Origin: a virus
IMG/VR virus record: IMGVR_UViG_3300024346_000082
Location: 1 to 55,247 of that record
DNA length: 55,247 bases
Direction: 5' to 3' (one strand)
In this document: positions 7,128 to 14,649 of the stretch, piece after piece
Layout of the letters: every line of letters begins with the position of its first letter
How positions within the stretch are numbered: position 1 is the first letter of the stretch
Program-made: the position numbers and the translations under genes
Notes under the pieces: model-generated
The model's database searches: none
What the model was told of the DNA's origin: nothing
Seen by the model: the letters and a program-made list of their open reading frames with translations, nothing else

Positions 7128-8891
7128 ATGTCACAAGTACAACAATTACTCGAAAGCGCAGCTGGCTCTTGGAAGTCATTACAGAGCGACGCTGCTAAAT
7201 TAGCCGGAAAATGGGCTAAAACAGGCCTTTTAGAAGGTTTGGCAGAGTTTGATAAAAATAACATGTCAATCATGTTAGAAAATCAAGCAAAACAATTAGT
7301 AACTGAAAACAACACTATCTCTTCTAACTCATCATTCGTTTCTAACGGACAAGGTGAAAACTGGGCTGGTATTGCATTACCTTTAGTACGTAAAGTATTC
7401 GGTACAATCGTAGCTAAAGAATTCGTTTCAGTTCAACCAATGAACATGCCATCAGGACTAGTGTTCTTCTTAGATTTCCAATATGGTGATTCTAAGACTC
7501 CATTTACTGCTGGTACATCTTTGTATGGTAACAGAAACACAGCTTCTCAATTCCCATTCTCTACTCCTGCTCCTGTAGGTGGTTTATATGGTGGTCCAGA
7601 AGGTCGTTTCACTTACGCAACTAACCAATTTTCAGCATCAGCAAATGTTACAGGATCTGCAAATGGTGGAGCACTTCCATCCCCAATAGCTGCAGGTACA
7701 GGTTCAGCAATCGATGCTACATGGGCTCAATTACAATTTGATTCTGATTATTCAGCTTCTATTGTTCTTGGTGAAGTAATAGCATTAACATTAACTACAG
7801 CTTCTATCCTTACAGGATTTGATCAAGATGCAGTTCGTGGTTTCGTACCTTCAGGTAGTAAAGATGGTGGTGTATTTAACCCTAATAACTTGTTACAAGC
7901 TTTTACAACTTATAACTACACAGCTGGTACAATTACTTTCTTCTTTACGTCTTCTGCTACTTACACTGCCTTAAATACAGCTTCAGTTACTTATTTCTAT
8001 GAGAAAAATGGTAACGTAGATGGTATCCCAACTTATTCAGGTGGTAATAACTACAGTGGATCAGGTCGTGGTGATTTCGAAGCTTCAGGTTCTTTCTCAG
8101 TACCGAATGCTGCGTCATCTGCTCAAATCGTTATCCCTGAGATCAACGTAAGAATGCAATCACAAGCCATTACTGCTAAGACTAAAAAGTTGAAAGCTGT
8201 ATGGACTCCTGAATTTGCTCAAGATTTAGCTGCTTACCAAAACATCGATGCTGAAGCGGAATTAACAAACATCATGTCTGAGTACATTTCAATGGAAATT
8301 GATTTGGAAATTTTAGATATGTTGATTGAAGATGCTGCTGCTGCAACTGAGTACTGGTCAGCTATTAACAACACAGTTTATTCAAACGGTGCTTTTAGCG
8401 CAGCTTCAGGAACACAAGGTTTCTACAACACACAAGGTCAATGGTTCCAAACATTAGGTACTAAAATCCAAAAAGTATCTAATAAAATTCACCAGTTGAC
8501 TTTACGTGGAGGTGCTAACTTCTTAGTAACTTCTCCAACAATCGCTACTATCCTTGAGTCAATCCCAGGATTTGCTTCTACCAACAACGGTGAAGCTGAT
8601 CAAATGGAATATGCTTTCGGTGTACAGAAAATTGGAACAGTAAATGGTCGTTACAAAGTTTACAAAAACCCTTACATGACTGAAAACTTAATCCTTATGG
8701 GTTATAGAGGTTCTCAGTTCTTGGAAACAGGTGCTGTATTCGCTCCATACATTCCTTTAATCATGACTCCATTAGTGTACGATCCTGAAACATTTACACC
8801 ACGTAAAGGTTTATTGACTCGTTACGCTAAGAAAATGTTACGTCCTGAGTTTTATGGTAAGATTTATATCAATGGTTTAAATACCATTTAA
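7128..8891 (+). CDS. 23: Major capsid protein (T4 gp23-like)
   Basis: Main shell subunit, HK97 fold expected. It has 587 residues versus 521 in T4. The N-terminal 50-60 residues (MSQVQQLLESAAGSWKSL and on) form the propeptide removed by gp21; plausible sites are after E51 (IMLE) or E60 (LVTE), before the conserved segment GENWAGIALPLVRKVFG near residue 76. Residues about 140-310 are Gly/Ser/Thr-rich and look like an expanded surface insertion. The C-terminal part (EFAQDLAAYQNIDAEAELTN, then LTRYAKKMLRPEFYGKI near the end) is strongly gp23-like. Codons are the most G/C-shifted of the head genes (many aac, gct, ttc), as expected for high expression. A strong terminator follows. Confidence 0.95.
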   Translation: MSQVQQLLESAAGSWKSLQSDAAKLAGKWAKTGLLEGLAEFDKNNMSIMLENQAKQLVTENNTISSNSSFVSNGQGENWAGIALPLVRKVFGTIVAKEFVSVQPMNMPSGLVFFLDFQYGDSKTPFTAGTSLYGNRNTASQFPFSTPAPVGGLYGGPEGRFTYATNQFSASANVTGSANGGALPSPIAAGTGSAIDATWAQLQFDSDYSASIVLGEVIALTLTTASILTGFDQDAVRGFVPSGSKDGGVFNPNNLLQAFTTYNYTAGTITFFFTSSATYTALNTASVTYFYEKNGNVDGIPTYSGGNNYSGSGRGDFEASGSFSVPNAASSAQIVIPEINVRMQSQAITAKTKKLKAVWTPEFAQDLAAYQNIDAEAELTNIMSEYISMEIDLEILDMLIEDAAAATEYWSAINNTVYSNGAFSAASGTQGFYNTQGQWFQTLGTKIQKVSNKIHQLTLRGGANFLVTSPTIATILESIPGFASTNNGEADQMEYAFGVQKIGTVNGRYKVYKNPYMTENLILMGYRGSQFLETGAVFAPYIPLIMTPLVYDPETFTPRKGLLTRYAKKMLRPEFYGKIYINGLNTI

Positions 8892-8923
8892 TCTTAAGTA
8901 AAAAGGATTAATATTTGTAAAAG

Positions 8924-8951
8924 AAGCCCCGAGAAATCGGGGCTTTTTTTT
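8924..8951 (+). terminator. Strong rho-independent terminator after the capsid gene
   Basis: A perfect 9-bp stem AAGCCCCGA/TCGGGGCTT with a GAAA tetraloop, then TTTTTT. Same architecture as the terminator at 5714-5747. Confidence 0.92.
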
Positions 8952-9003
8952 ACTTATATAGGCCTATACCATATGTATACTAGAATAATAAATTAGTTAC
9001 AAT
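8952..9003 (+). promoter_or_regulatory. Probable promoter of the accessory (pentein-PSD-PhoH) operon
   Basis: The 52 nt between the capsid terminator and the next ATG must contain a promoter because the terminator closes the upstream unit. It lacks the ATATTTATA element but has ATATGTAT at 8971-8978, also seen at 5778 and 55167, which could mark a different promoter class. The exact element is uncertain. Confidence 0.35.
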
Positions 9004-9918
9004 ATGAAAGAAACACCAAGTCAGTTGCCTTTACAAAGTTATGTAATGAACTTTCCCTTCACTTTATCAACAAGTGATCCAAACAACATCTGGATGCAAG
9101 AATTAACAGATGATGAATTATCAATCAATAAACCTAAAGCTTACAAACAATTTATGGATTTGTATAACTTTATGGCAGGTCAATCATTAGTACACTTATT
9201 ACCATCAGAAGGTAATTTCCAAGATCAAGTGTATGTCGCTAATTTAGGTTTACAATTACCACACCTTAAAGACAAAAACACAATTTTATTATCTAATTAC
9301 TCTTCAGATCCTCGTAAAGGTGAAGAATTAGTAGGTGAAAAATTCTTTAAAATGATGGGTTATGATACTCACATTTCTCCATACAAATGGGAAGGTGAAG
9401 CTGATATTAAACATTTATATGATAATGTTTATGTAGGGGGTTATGGTATTCGTTCAAACATTAAAACATATGAATGGATGGAAGAAAATTTTGATATGAA
9501 CATTCTTAAAGTTGCTATGACTGATGAATATTTGTATCATTTAGATTGTTCTATATTCCCATTAAATGAGTATAAAACTTTAGTTTGCACAGAGTTATAT
9601 GATGAAGATGAACTTAAAATGTTAGAAACACATACTGAAATTATTGATGTAGATGTTGATAATGCTTTATGTGGAATGACAAACTCAGTAAGAATGGGTA
9701 ATATGGTTTTATGTGCTTCAAATATTGCTGAGCTTAAAAAATCTCATGAATATTATGAAGGTGAAAAACTTAAAATTGCATCTTTAGAAAAAATATGTTC
9801 AAATGAAGGAATGGAACCTGTTATATTTAACTTATCAGAATTCATGAAATCAGGAGCTATGCTTTCTTGTATGGTGATGCATTTAAATAGAGTAGATCAT
9901 TCTAAATCTCTTCTATAA
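9004..9918 (+). CDS. Pentein-fold amidinotransferase / dimethylarginine dimethylaminohydrolase-like enzyme
   Basis: Predicted guanidino-group-modifying enzyme (arginine deiminase / DDAH / amidinotransferase superfamily), which attacks guanidino carbons through a Cys thiolate. Visible signatures in order: GNFQDQVYVANLGL (70-83), the usual acidic substrate loop and beta strand; WEGEADIKHL (129-138) with E and D as in the E-G-x-x-D loop; H179-L-D181 in the His-x-Asp catalytic motif; and C289 in SGAMLSCMVMHL, the C-terminal nucleophile. All catalytic positions are present, so it should be active. The 304-residue length fits DDAH-type enzymes. Its ORF ends in TAATG, shared with the next gene, so the two are translationally coupled. 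The exact substrate cannot be told from sequence. It is not a virion gene by homology and is best viewed as an auxiliary metabolic gene. Confidence 0.78.
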   Translation: MKETPSQLPLQSYVMNFPFTLSTSDPNNIWMQELTDDELSINKPKAYKQFMDLYNFMAGQSLVHLLPSEGNFQDQVYVANLGLQLPHLKDKNTILLSNYSSDPRKGEELVGEKFFKMMGYDTHISPYKWEGEADIKHLYDNVYVGGYGIRSNIKTYEWMEENFDMNILKVAMTDEYLYHLDCSIFPLNEYKTLVCTELYDEDELKMLETHTEIIDVDVDNALCGMTNSVRMGNMVLCASNIAELKKSHEYYEGEKLKIASLEKICSNEGMEPVIFNLSEFMKSGAMLSCMVMHLNRVDHSKSLL

Positions 9919-10667
9919 TGGCCCAGACATTAACAGAATGGTTAAACGGAGAAGTTAAAGAATTATCTAAACTTTCTGTAGGTGAGTTATCTAATACTTT
10001 CTTTTTTAGAGACCCAATCCGTCCAACTTATATTGATAATGAACATTTTTACAGCCCAGCTGATGGAACTATTATTTATCAAAAAGTTGTACATCCTGAT
10101 GAAGCAGTTGTAGAAATTAAGGGTATGAATTATACTCTTAAAAATGTAATGGGTAATGATGAATATGATAAACCATCGTTAGTAATTGGCATATTTATGT
10201 CGTTTTACGACGTCCATATCAACAGAATACCCTATGGTGGCGTACTTACGTACGAATCATTAGAACCCATCGAATCTACAAACAAACCCATGCTAGCGGT
10301 TGAGAAGGATATCTTAAATAAGGTAATCAATCCAAATAATATGGAATATTTAAAGTACAATGAACGCATGTTTAACAAAGTGTATGTTCCTTCTCTTGAT
10401 TACACATACTATTTAATACAAATTGCAGATGAAGATGTAAATGTAATTGCTCCGTTTAAAAAGCAATTAGATCTATGTGCCCAGAACGAAAGATTTAGTT
10501 TAATTCGATGGGGGTCACAAGTAGATTTAGTTTTACCTTTAGACGAAAGATTTAATTTCGAGACTGTATTAGATGACACAATGCATGTTAATGCAGGACT
10601 TGATAAATTAGTAAAAATTAATTTCCAAGATAATGACTTCAAACCATCATACCGACGAGGTATTTAG
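9918..10667 (+). CDS. psd: Phosphatidylserine decarboxylase (pyruvoyl enzyme)
   Basis: Predicted to convert phosphatidylserine to phosphatidylethanolamine at the membrane. All family motifs are present in order: FFRDPIR (29-35), SPADG (46-50, catalytic Asp D49), IFMSFYDVHINRIPYGG (92-108, catalytic His H100), and G199-S200 in RWGSQVDLVLP, the site of self-cleavage that creates the pyruvoyl group on S200. The last 50 residues would form the small subunit. The 249 residues fit a short soluble type, since no N-terminal membrane helix is seen. The start ATG overlaps the stop of the pentein gene by one base, and the 3' end overlaps the next ORF by 35 nt. An archaetidylserine-type or other amino-phospholipid substrate is possible. 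Such a gene in a phage structural region is unexpected. Confidence 0.88.
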   Translation: MAQTLTEWLNGEVKELSKLSVGELSNTFFFRDPIRPTYIDNEHFYSPADGTIIYQKVVHPDEAVVEIKGMNYTLKNVMGNDEYDKPSLVIGIFMSFYDVHINRIPYGGVLTYESLEPIESTNKPMLAVEKDILNKVINPNNMEYLKYNERMFNKVYVPSLDYTYYLIQIADEDVNVIAPFKKQLDLCAQNERFSLIRWGSQVDLVLPLDERFNFETVLDDTMHVNAGLDKLVKINFQDNDFKPSYRRGI

Positions 10668-11367
10668 AGAAAAACGAATAGTGAAAAACCCAATAAATTT
10701 TAAAATTCCTTTAAACGAAGAGCAAAAAAACGCTAAAGATGAAATATTAAAAAATACATTAACAATTTTAGCTGGTAGAGCGGGTAGTGGTAAAACATTA
10801 CTAGCGGTTCAAGTTGCTTTAGACGGTCTTTTAAGACGACATTTTGCTAAAATTATTATTACACGCCCAACAGTATCTAAAGAAGAAATTGGTTTCTTAC
10901 CAGGTGACTTAAGAGAAAAAATGGACCCATGGATTCAACCAATTTATCAAAATATGTATGCTTTATATGATAAAGAAAAGGTTGAAAAATTAATTGCGGA
11001 TGGTGCTATTGAAATTGTACCTTTAGCATTTATGCGAGGTAGAACATTTTTAGATTCATGTATTATTGTTGATGAGGCACAAAACGTTACTCATGAACAA
11101 ATGGAAATGATTGCTACTCGTATTGGTTTACGTTCAAAAATGATTGTGTGTGGTGATGATCACCAAGTAGATTTAAAATCAAGACGCGATTCAGGTTTTA
11201 GATTTTTATATACAGCAGGACGTAAAATTAAAAATATGTGTTCAATTACTTTAATTAAAAACCATAGAGATCCAATAGTAGATGATTTAATTTCATTATA
11301 CGAAGAGGCAGCAGAAATTGGAATTATTACAAGTTCATCAGGAACAAGCGGAAAGTCAAAAAAATAG
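10633..11367 (+). CDS. phoH: PhoH-like P-loop ATPase
   Basis: PhoH-family ATPase, common in environmental T4-like phages; proposed roles in phosphate stress or RNA metabolism are not settled. Walker A is GRAGSGKT (48-55), Walker B is CIIVDEAQN (143-151), and the segment ITRPTVSKEEIGFLPGD (76-92) is the PhoH hallmark. It has 244 residues, a normal length for the PhoH core without an added PIN domain. The ATG at 10633 lies 35 nt inside the decarboxylase gene. A GTG at 10681, after that gene's stop, is an alternative start that would remove 16 non-conserved residues. The gene ends in TAG, one of three in the window. Confidence 0.9.
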   Translation: MTSNHHTDEVFREKRIVKNPINFKIPLNEEQKNAKDEILKNTLTILAGRAGSGKTLLAVQVALDGLLRRHFAKIIITRPTVSKEEIGFLPGDLREKMDPWIQPIYQNMYALYDKEKVEKLIADGAIEIVPLAFMRGRTFLDSCIIVDEAQNVTHEQMEMIATRIGLRSKMIVCGDDHQVDLKSRRDSGFRFLYTAGRKIKNMCSITLIKNHRDPIVDDLISLYEEAAEIGIITSSSGTSGKSKK

Positions 11368-11387
11368 GAATGAACCATAGCTTTTTA

Positions 11388-11396
11388 ATATTTATA
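11388..11396 (+). promoter_or_regulatory. Putative late promoter element ATATTTATA (neck operon)
   Basis: An exact nonamer copy in the 39-nt gap between phoH and the next gene, 10 nt before the ATG. It separates the accessory operon from the neck genes. Confidence 0.45.
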
Positions 11397-11406
11397 AATA
11401 AAAAGC

Positions 11407-11829
11407 ATGGCAACTTTTACTTCCCAAATATTTGAAATCTTAACATTAAACGGAGATAATGTAGGTTCTTCTGTCACTCAAACAATTAACAATGTTAATT
11501 ATGTTGATAATAGAATTTTAAGTGTACCTACAGGTTCAGTTACAACATTATTTTCACTGGATTCTGTACCTGGTGCTGGAACCTTTGTAACTAGTAGTAT
11601 ACAATATGTTAGAGTAACTAATAACTCTACCGTTACACCTGTTAAATTAATTGTATCTTCTTCAACAGAAGCTATGAGTTATTTAATTGCTACTGGTAGT
11701 TCATATATGATGTCTACAAGTAAAATGACTGGAAGCACAAGTGGCTTAGCTTTTAATGATATCCAATCAGTTAAAGTACAACCTTCAAGCAGTGCAGCAA
11801 GTATAGAATATTATATCGTAACAATTTAA
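11407..11829 (+). CDS. Small beta-rich hypothetical virion protein, 140 aa
   Basis: Function not recognised. It is rich in Ser, Thr, Val and Asn with few charges, alternating in a way that suggests a beta-sandwich. Phrases such as YVRVTNNSTVTPVKLIV and a terminal SIEYYIVTI strand are typical of small capsid- or tail-decorating proteins. It opens the block containing the neck genes, 9 nt before the next ORF, with the A-rich leader ataaataaaaagc. A role in the virion is inferred from context. Confidence 0.65.
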   Translation: MATFTSQIFEILTLNGDNVGSSVTQTINNVNYVDNRILSVPTGSVTTLFSLDSVPGAGTFVTSSIQYVRVTNNSTVTPVKLIVSSSTEAMSYLIATGSSYMMSTSKMTGSTSGLAFNDIQSVKVQPSSSAASIEYYIVTI

Positions 11830-11838
11830 TAAAACAAT

Positions 11839-13065
11839 ATGGCAAACATTCCAATTTGGCCTGGTTCATCATCATTTGCTCAAGTATCAGCATCTTATTA
11901 TGATTTAAACATATGGCCACCACCAACCCCTTTTGGGTTTTACGACAGTGATACTCAATTTAAAACTGATGCTAATAAAGTTGCTAACTTTTGTGCTTTA
12001 CGTTTAGGATATCCTATTGAAAATGTCGAATTACAAGATATTAATTTTTGGGCTGGATTTGAAGAAGCAACAACTATTTATGGAAATGAATTATATGCTT
12101 TCCAAACAAGGGATAATTATTTATCTCTAGAAGGAGCATCAACCTCTGTAGATGTAAATACAGATATAGTTACTCCTACATTCTCTAGTATTGTTAGATT
12201 GTCTCAACAATATGGAGAAGAAGCAGGAACAGGTGGTAATGTAACTTGGTTTAAAGGACAATTACCTCTTTCTGCTGGAGTTCAAAATTATGATTTAGCA
12301 GCTTGGGCTGAAGAAAATGGAATTATAGGTGGGGTTGAAATAAAAAATGTATTTTATCAACCACCTCCAGCAATTAGTCAATTATATTCTCCTACTTTAA
12401 TGACAGGACAAGGTGGTTTAGGAGGTGTTCCTGCTGCTGGTTTATATGGATTTGGACTTGGTTCTGCTACTTATTTGATGATGCCTACAAGTTTTACTAT
12501 GCAAAACATTCAAGCTATTGAAATGCAAAACACAGTAACACTTTCAAACTATTCATTTAATATTGTAAATAATATTCTTTCAGTATTCCCAATACCTGGA
12601 ACAGGAGCTTTTGACTTTGGAGTAGATGATGGGGGTGGATTAGGATATGGTCATTATTTAATATTTGATTTTATCAAAGTTCAAGATAGAATAGATGCAG
12701 CCTTTGCTAATGGAACTAACAAAATTTCAAACACATCAAATGTACCTTATGTAAATCCTGTTTATACACAAATCAATTCAATTGGTAGAGCTTGGATTTT
12801 TGAATATACTTTAGCTAGAGCTAAAGATGCTTTAGGACTAATAAGAAACAAATACTCAACAATACCAATCCCAGGCTCAGAAGTAACACTAAATGGAGAT
12901 AATTTAGTTTCATCTGCTGCTACAGAAAGAGAAGCATTAATTGTAAGATTAAGAGAATATTTTAATGAAACCTCACGTCAAGCATTACTTGAAAGAAGAC
13001 AAGCAGAATCAGTAGCTCGTGTTGCTGAAATCAGCCAAGTACCAATGACAATTTTTATAGGATAA
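11839..13065 (+). CDS. 13: Neck protein (T4 gp13-like, probable)
   Basis: Probable head-completion/neck protein sitting between portal and tail. Evidence is mainly position: it directly precedes a gp14-like gene and a gp15-like gene in T4 order. The segment FCALRLGYPIENVELQD (51-67) with a nearby NFWAGFEEATTIYGNEL is a likely conserved core, and the C-terminal helix (about 370-400, REYFNETSRQALLERRQAES) is polar. It has 408 residues, longer than T4 gp13 (309), with a Gly-rich insertion around 190-220. The leader is aaaacaat with no Shine-Dalgarno. Two nucleotides separate it from the next gene. Confidence 0.6.
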   Translation: MANIPIWPGSSSFAQVSASYYDLNIWPPPTPFGFYDSDTQFKTDANKVANFCALRLGYPIENVELQDINFWAGFEEATTIYGNELYAFQTRDNYLSLEGASTSVDVNTDIVTPTFSSIVRLSQQYGEEAGTGGNVTWFKGQLPLSAGVQNYDLAAWAEENGIIGGVEIKNVFYQPPPAISQLYSPTLMTGQGGLGGVPAAGLYGFGLGSATYLMMPTSFTMQNIQAIEMQNTVTLSNYSFNIVNNILSVFPIPGTGAFDFGVDDGGGLGYGHYLIFDFIKVQDRIDAAFANGTNKISNTSNVPYVNPVYTQINSIGRAWIFEYTLARAKDALGLIRNKYSTIPIPGSEVTLNGDNLVSSAATEREALIVRLREYFNETSRQALLERRQAESVARVAEISQVPMTIFIG

Positions 13066-13066
13066 C

Positions 13067-13657
13067 ATGGCATTATACGGTGGAGCAAGAGATGTAAGTA
13101 TGTTTCGAAGAGTCAATCGAGAGTTGATGGGAAATATTATATCTCAAGAAGTAATGTATTACAAATATAAAGTAGGATCTACAAATACTAACATGTATGG
13201 TGAAGCTTTTGAAGGTAGAAATTTTGCTGATCCTGTTATGTTATTTACTATTGCAGAGATTGGAGATACAACCTCTCCAGTAAGTGATTTAGGTGTTGAT
13301 TTTGATTGGCCTATGACTTTTAGGTTTTTAAGAGATGATTTAATAAGTAAGTTAAATGATGCAAATCAAGGACAAGGATTTGGAACATTTCAACAAAACC
13401 CAGTTGTTCAATATGGTGCTGAAATTCAACCTGAAGTAGGTGATATTATTCAATATCAAAATGGATATTGGGAAGTAGATAATACTAATATGACTAATTA
13501 TTATGTAGGTAAAGATCCTGCATTTCCTAATTATGATGCTGCAGGTAACAATCCATTAAATCCAGGATTAGAAAATTTTGGTTATAATGTAGATGTAGAA
13601 TGTGTATGTCACTATGTACCATCAGACAGAATAAATATAATTTTATCTAGAATGTAA
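13067..13657 (+). CDS. 14: Neck protein (T4 gp14-like, probable)
   Basis: Probable neck/head-completion protein that works with gp13 to join tail to head. The N-terminal half (MFRRVNRELMGNIISQEV, YYKYKVGSTNTNMYGEA) resembles the gp14 family of marine T4-like phages. The middle contains VGDIIQYQNGYWEVDN, a beta-hairpin usual in this family. It has 196 residues versus 256 in T4. It ends with TAATG, so the next gene's start overlaps its stop by one base, indicating coupled translation of neck components. Confidence 0.65.
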   Translation: MALYGGARDVSMFRRVNRELMGNIISQEVMYYKYKVGSTNTNMYGEAFEGRNFADPVMLFTIAEIGDTTSPVSDLGVDFDWPMTFRFLRDDLISKLNDANQGQGFGTFQQNPVVQYGAEIQPEVGDIIQYQNGYWEVDNTNMTNYYVGKDPAFPNYDAAGNNPLNPGLENFGYNVDVECVCHYVPSDRINIILSRM

Positions 13658-14613
13658 TGGCTACTAATAACAGATTAAATAAACCAACTCCAAAAACACA
13701 ACGAGAAATAAGCGTTGAACAGCATGTTTCAACGTATGTTCCCGCAGGTAATCCTAATTACGCCGACCCAAATGTCCCTGGTGTTAACCGCGCATTACAG
13801 ACGTCGTTTAGGGACGATAATACAAAACCTTTTAGCATTGGTATCAAAGATATTGATGAAGCTGTATTTTATTATTTTGAAAATGTTATCCAACCCTCAG
13901 TCATTCAAAATGGTGAACGTTTACCTGTTCCTATTATTTATGGTTCACAAGAAAAATGGAAATCATTTCAAAAAGATGGGTACTATAGAGATCAAAATGG
14001 AAGAATTCAAGCACCATTACTCATGTTTAAACGTGAATCAATGGATAAAGTTAGAAGTATTGGTAATAAATTAGATGCTAATAATCCTCACAATTATAGT
14101 GTTTCAACTAAAAAATACGATCCAAGAAACTCATACGATAATTTTAAAGTATTAAATAATAGAATTCCTGAAAAACAATTTTATGCAACTGTTATTCCGG
14201 ATTATGTTACTATAACTTACACGTGTGTAGTTTTTACATATTATGTAGAACAACTTAATAAAATAGTAGAAGCAATTAACTATGCTTCAGATGCATATTG
14301 GGGTGACCCTCAACGTTTTAAATTTAAGTCTATGATTGATTCATTTGGTTTCCAAACTGAATTAGTTGCTAATGATGAACGTTTAATAAGAAGTACATTT
14401 AACATTAAGTTAAATGGATATATAGTCCCTGAAATATTACAAAAAGATATAAATTCATTGAAAAAATTCTCAGATAAAACAAAAATTATATTTTCAATTG
14501 AGGCATCTTCTAATGATGCTCTTTATAATGGCCAAGATAATGGTAATGGATCTATTACTACACCTGAAACAATAAAATCTCTAGAAATTAAGAAAAAAAT
14601 TAACGCAATATAA
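13657..14613 (+). CDS. 15: Tail sheath stabiliser/terminator protein (T4 gp15-like, probable)
   Basis: Predicted protein that caps the tail tube and sheath and provides the neck docking surface. The stretch VPIIYGSQEKWKSFQKDGYY (92-111), followed by a segment on DQNGRIQAPLLMFKRES, is characteristic of this family in environmental T4-like phages. Later YATVIPDYVTITYTCVV forms a likely core strand pair. It has 318 residues (T4 gp15 272). It follows gp14 through a one-base TAATG overlap. The C-terminal 40 residues are low in complexity. Identity is from pattern recognition and gene order. Confidence 0.65.
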   Translation: MATNNRLNKPTPKTQREISVEQHVSTYVPAGNPNYADPNVPGVNRALQTSFRDDNTKPFSIGIKDIDEAVFYYFENVIQPSVIQNGERLPVPIIYGSQEKWKSFQKDGYYRDQNGRIQAPLLMFKRESMDKVRSIGNKLDANNPHNYSVSTKKYDPRNSYDNFKVLNNRIPEKQFYATVIPDYVTITYTCVVFTYYVEQLNKIVEAINYASDAYWGDPQRFKFKSMIDSFGFQTELVANDERLIRSTFNIKLNGYIVPEILQKDINSLKKFSDKTKIIFSIEASSNDALYNGQDNGNGSITTPETIKSLEIKKKINAI

Positions 14614-14622
14614 TTCTTTGCC

Positions 14623-14631
14623 ATATTTATA
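14623..14631 (+). promoter_or_regulatory. Putative late promoter element ATATTTATA (giant fibre)
   Basis: An exact nonamer in the 36-nt gap before the giant fibre gene, 18 nt before its ATG. Confidence 0.5.
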
Positions 14632-14649
14632 CCAGATAAATACTAAATA

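Noticed and set aside
9918-10667. Host contamination or misassembly explaining the psd gene
   Set aside because: Its overlaps with both neighbours, the shared AT-rich codon use and the flanking phage genes make a chimera unlikely.
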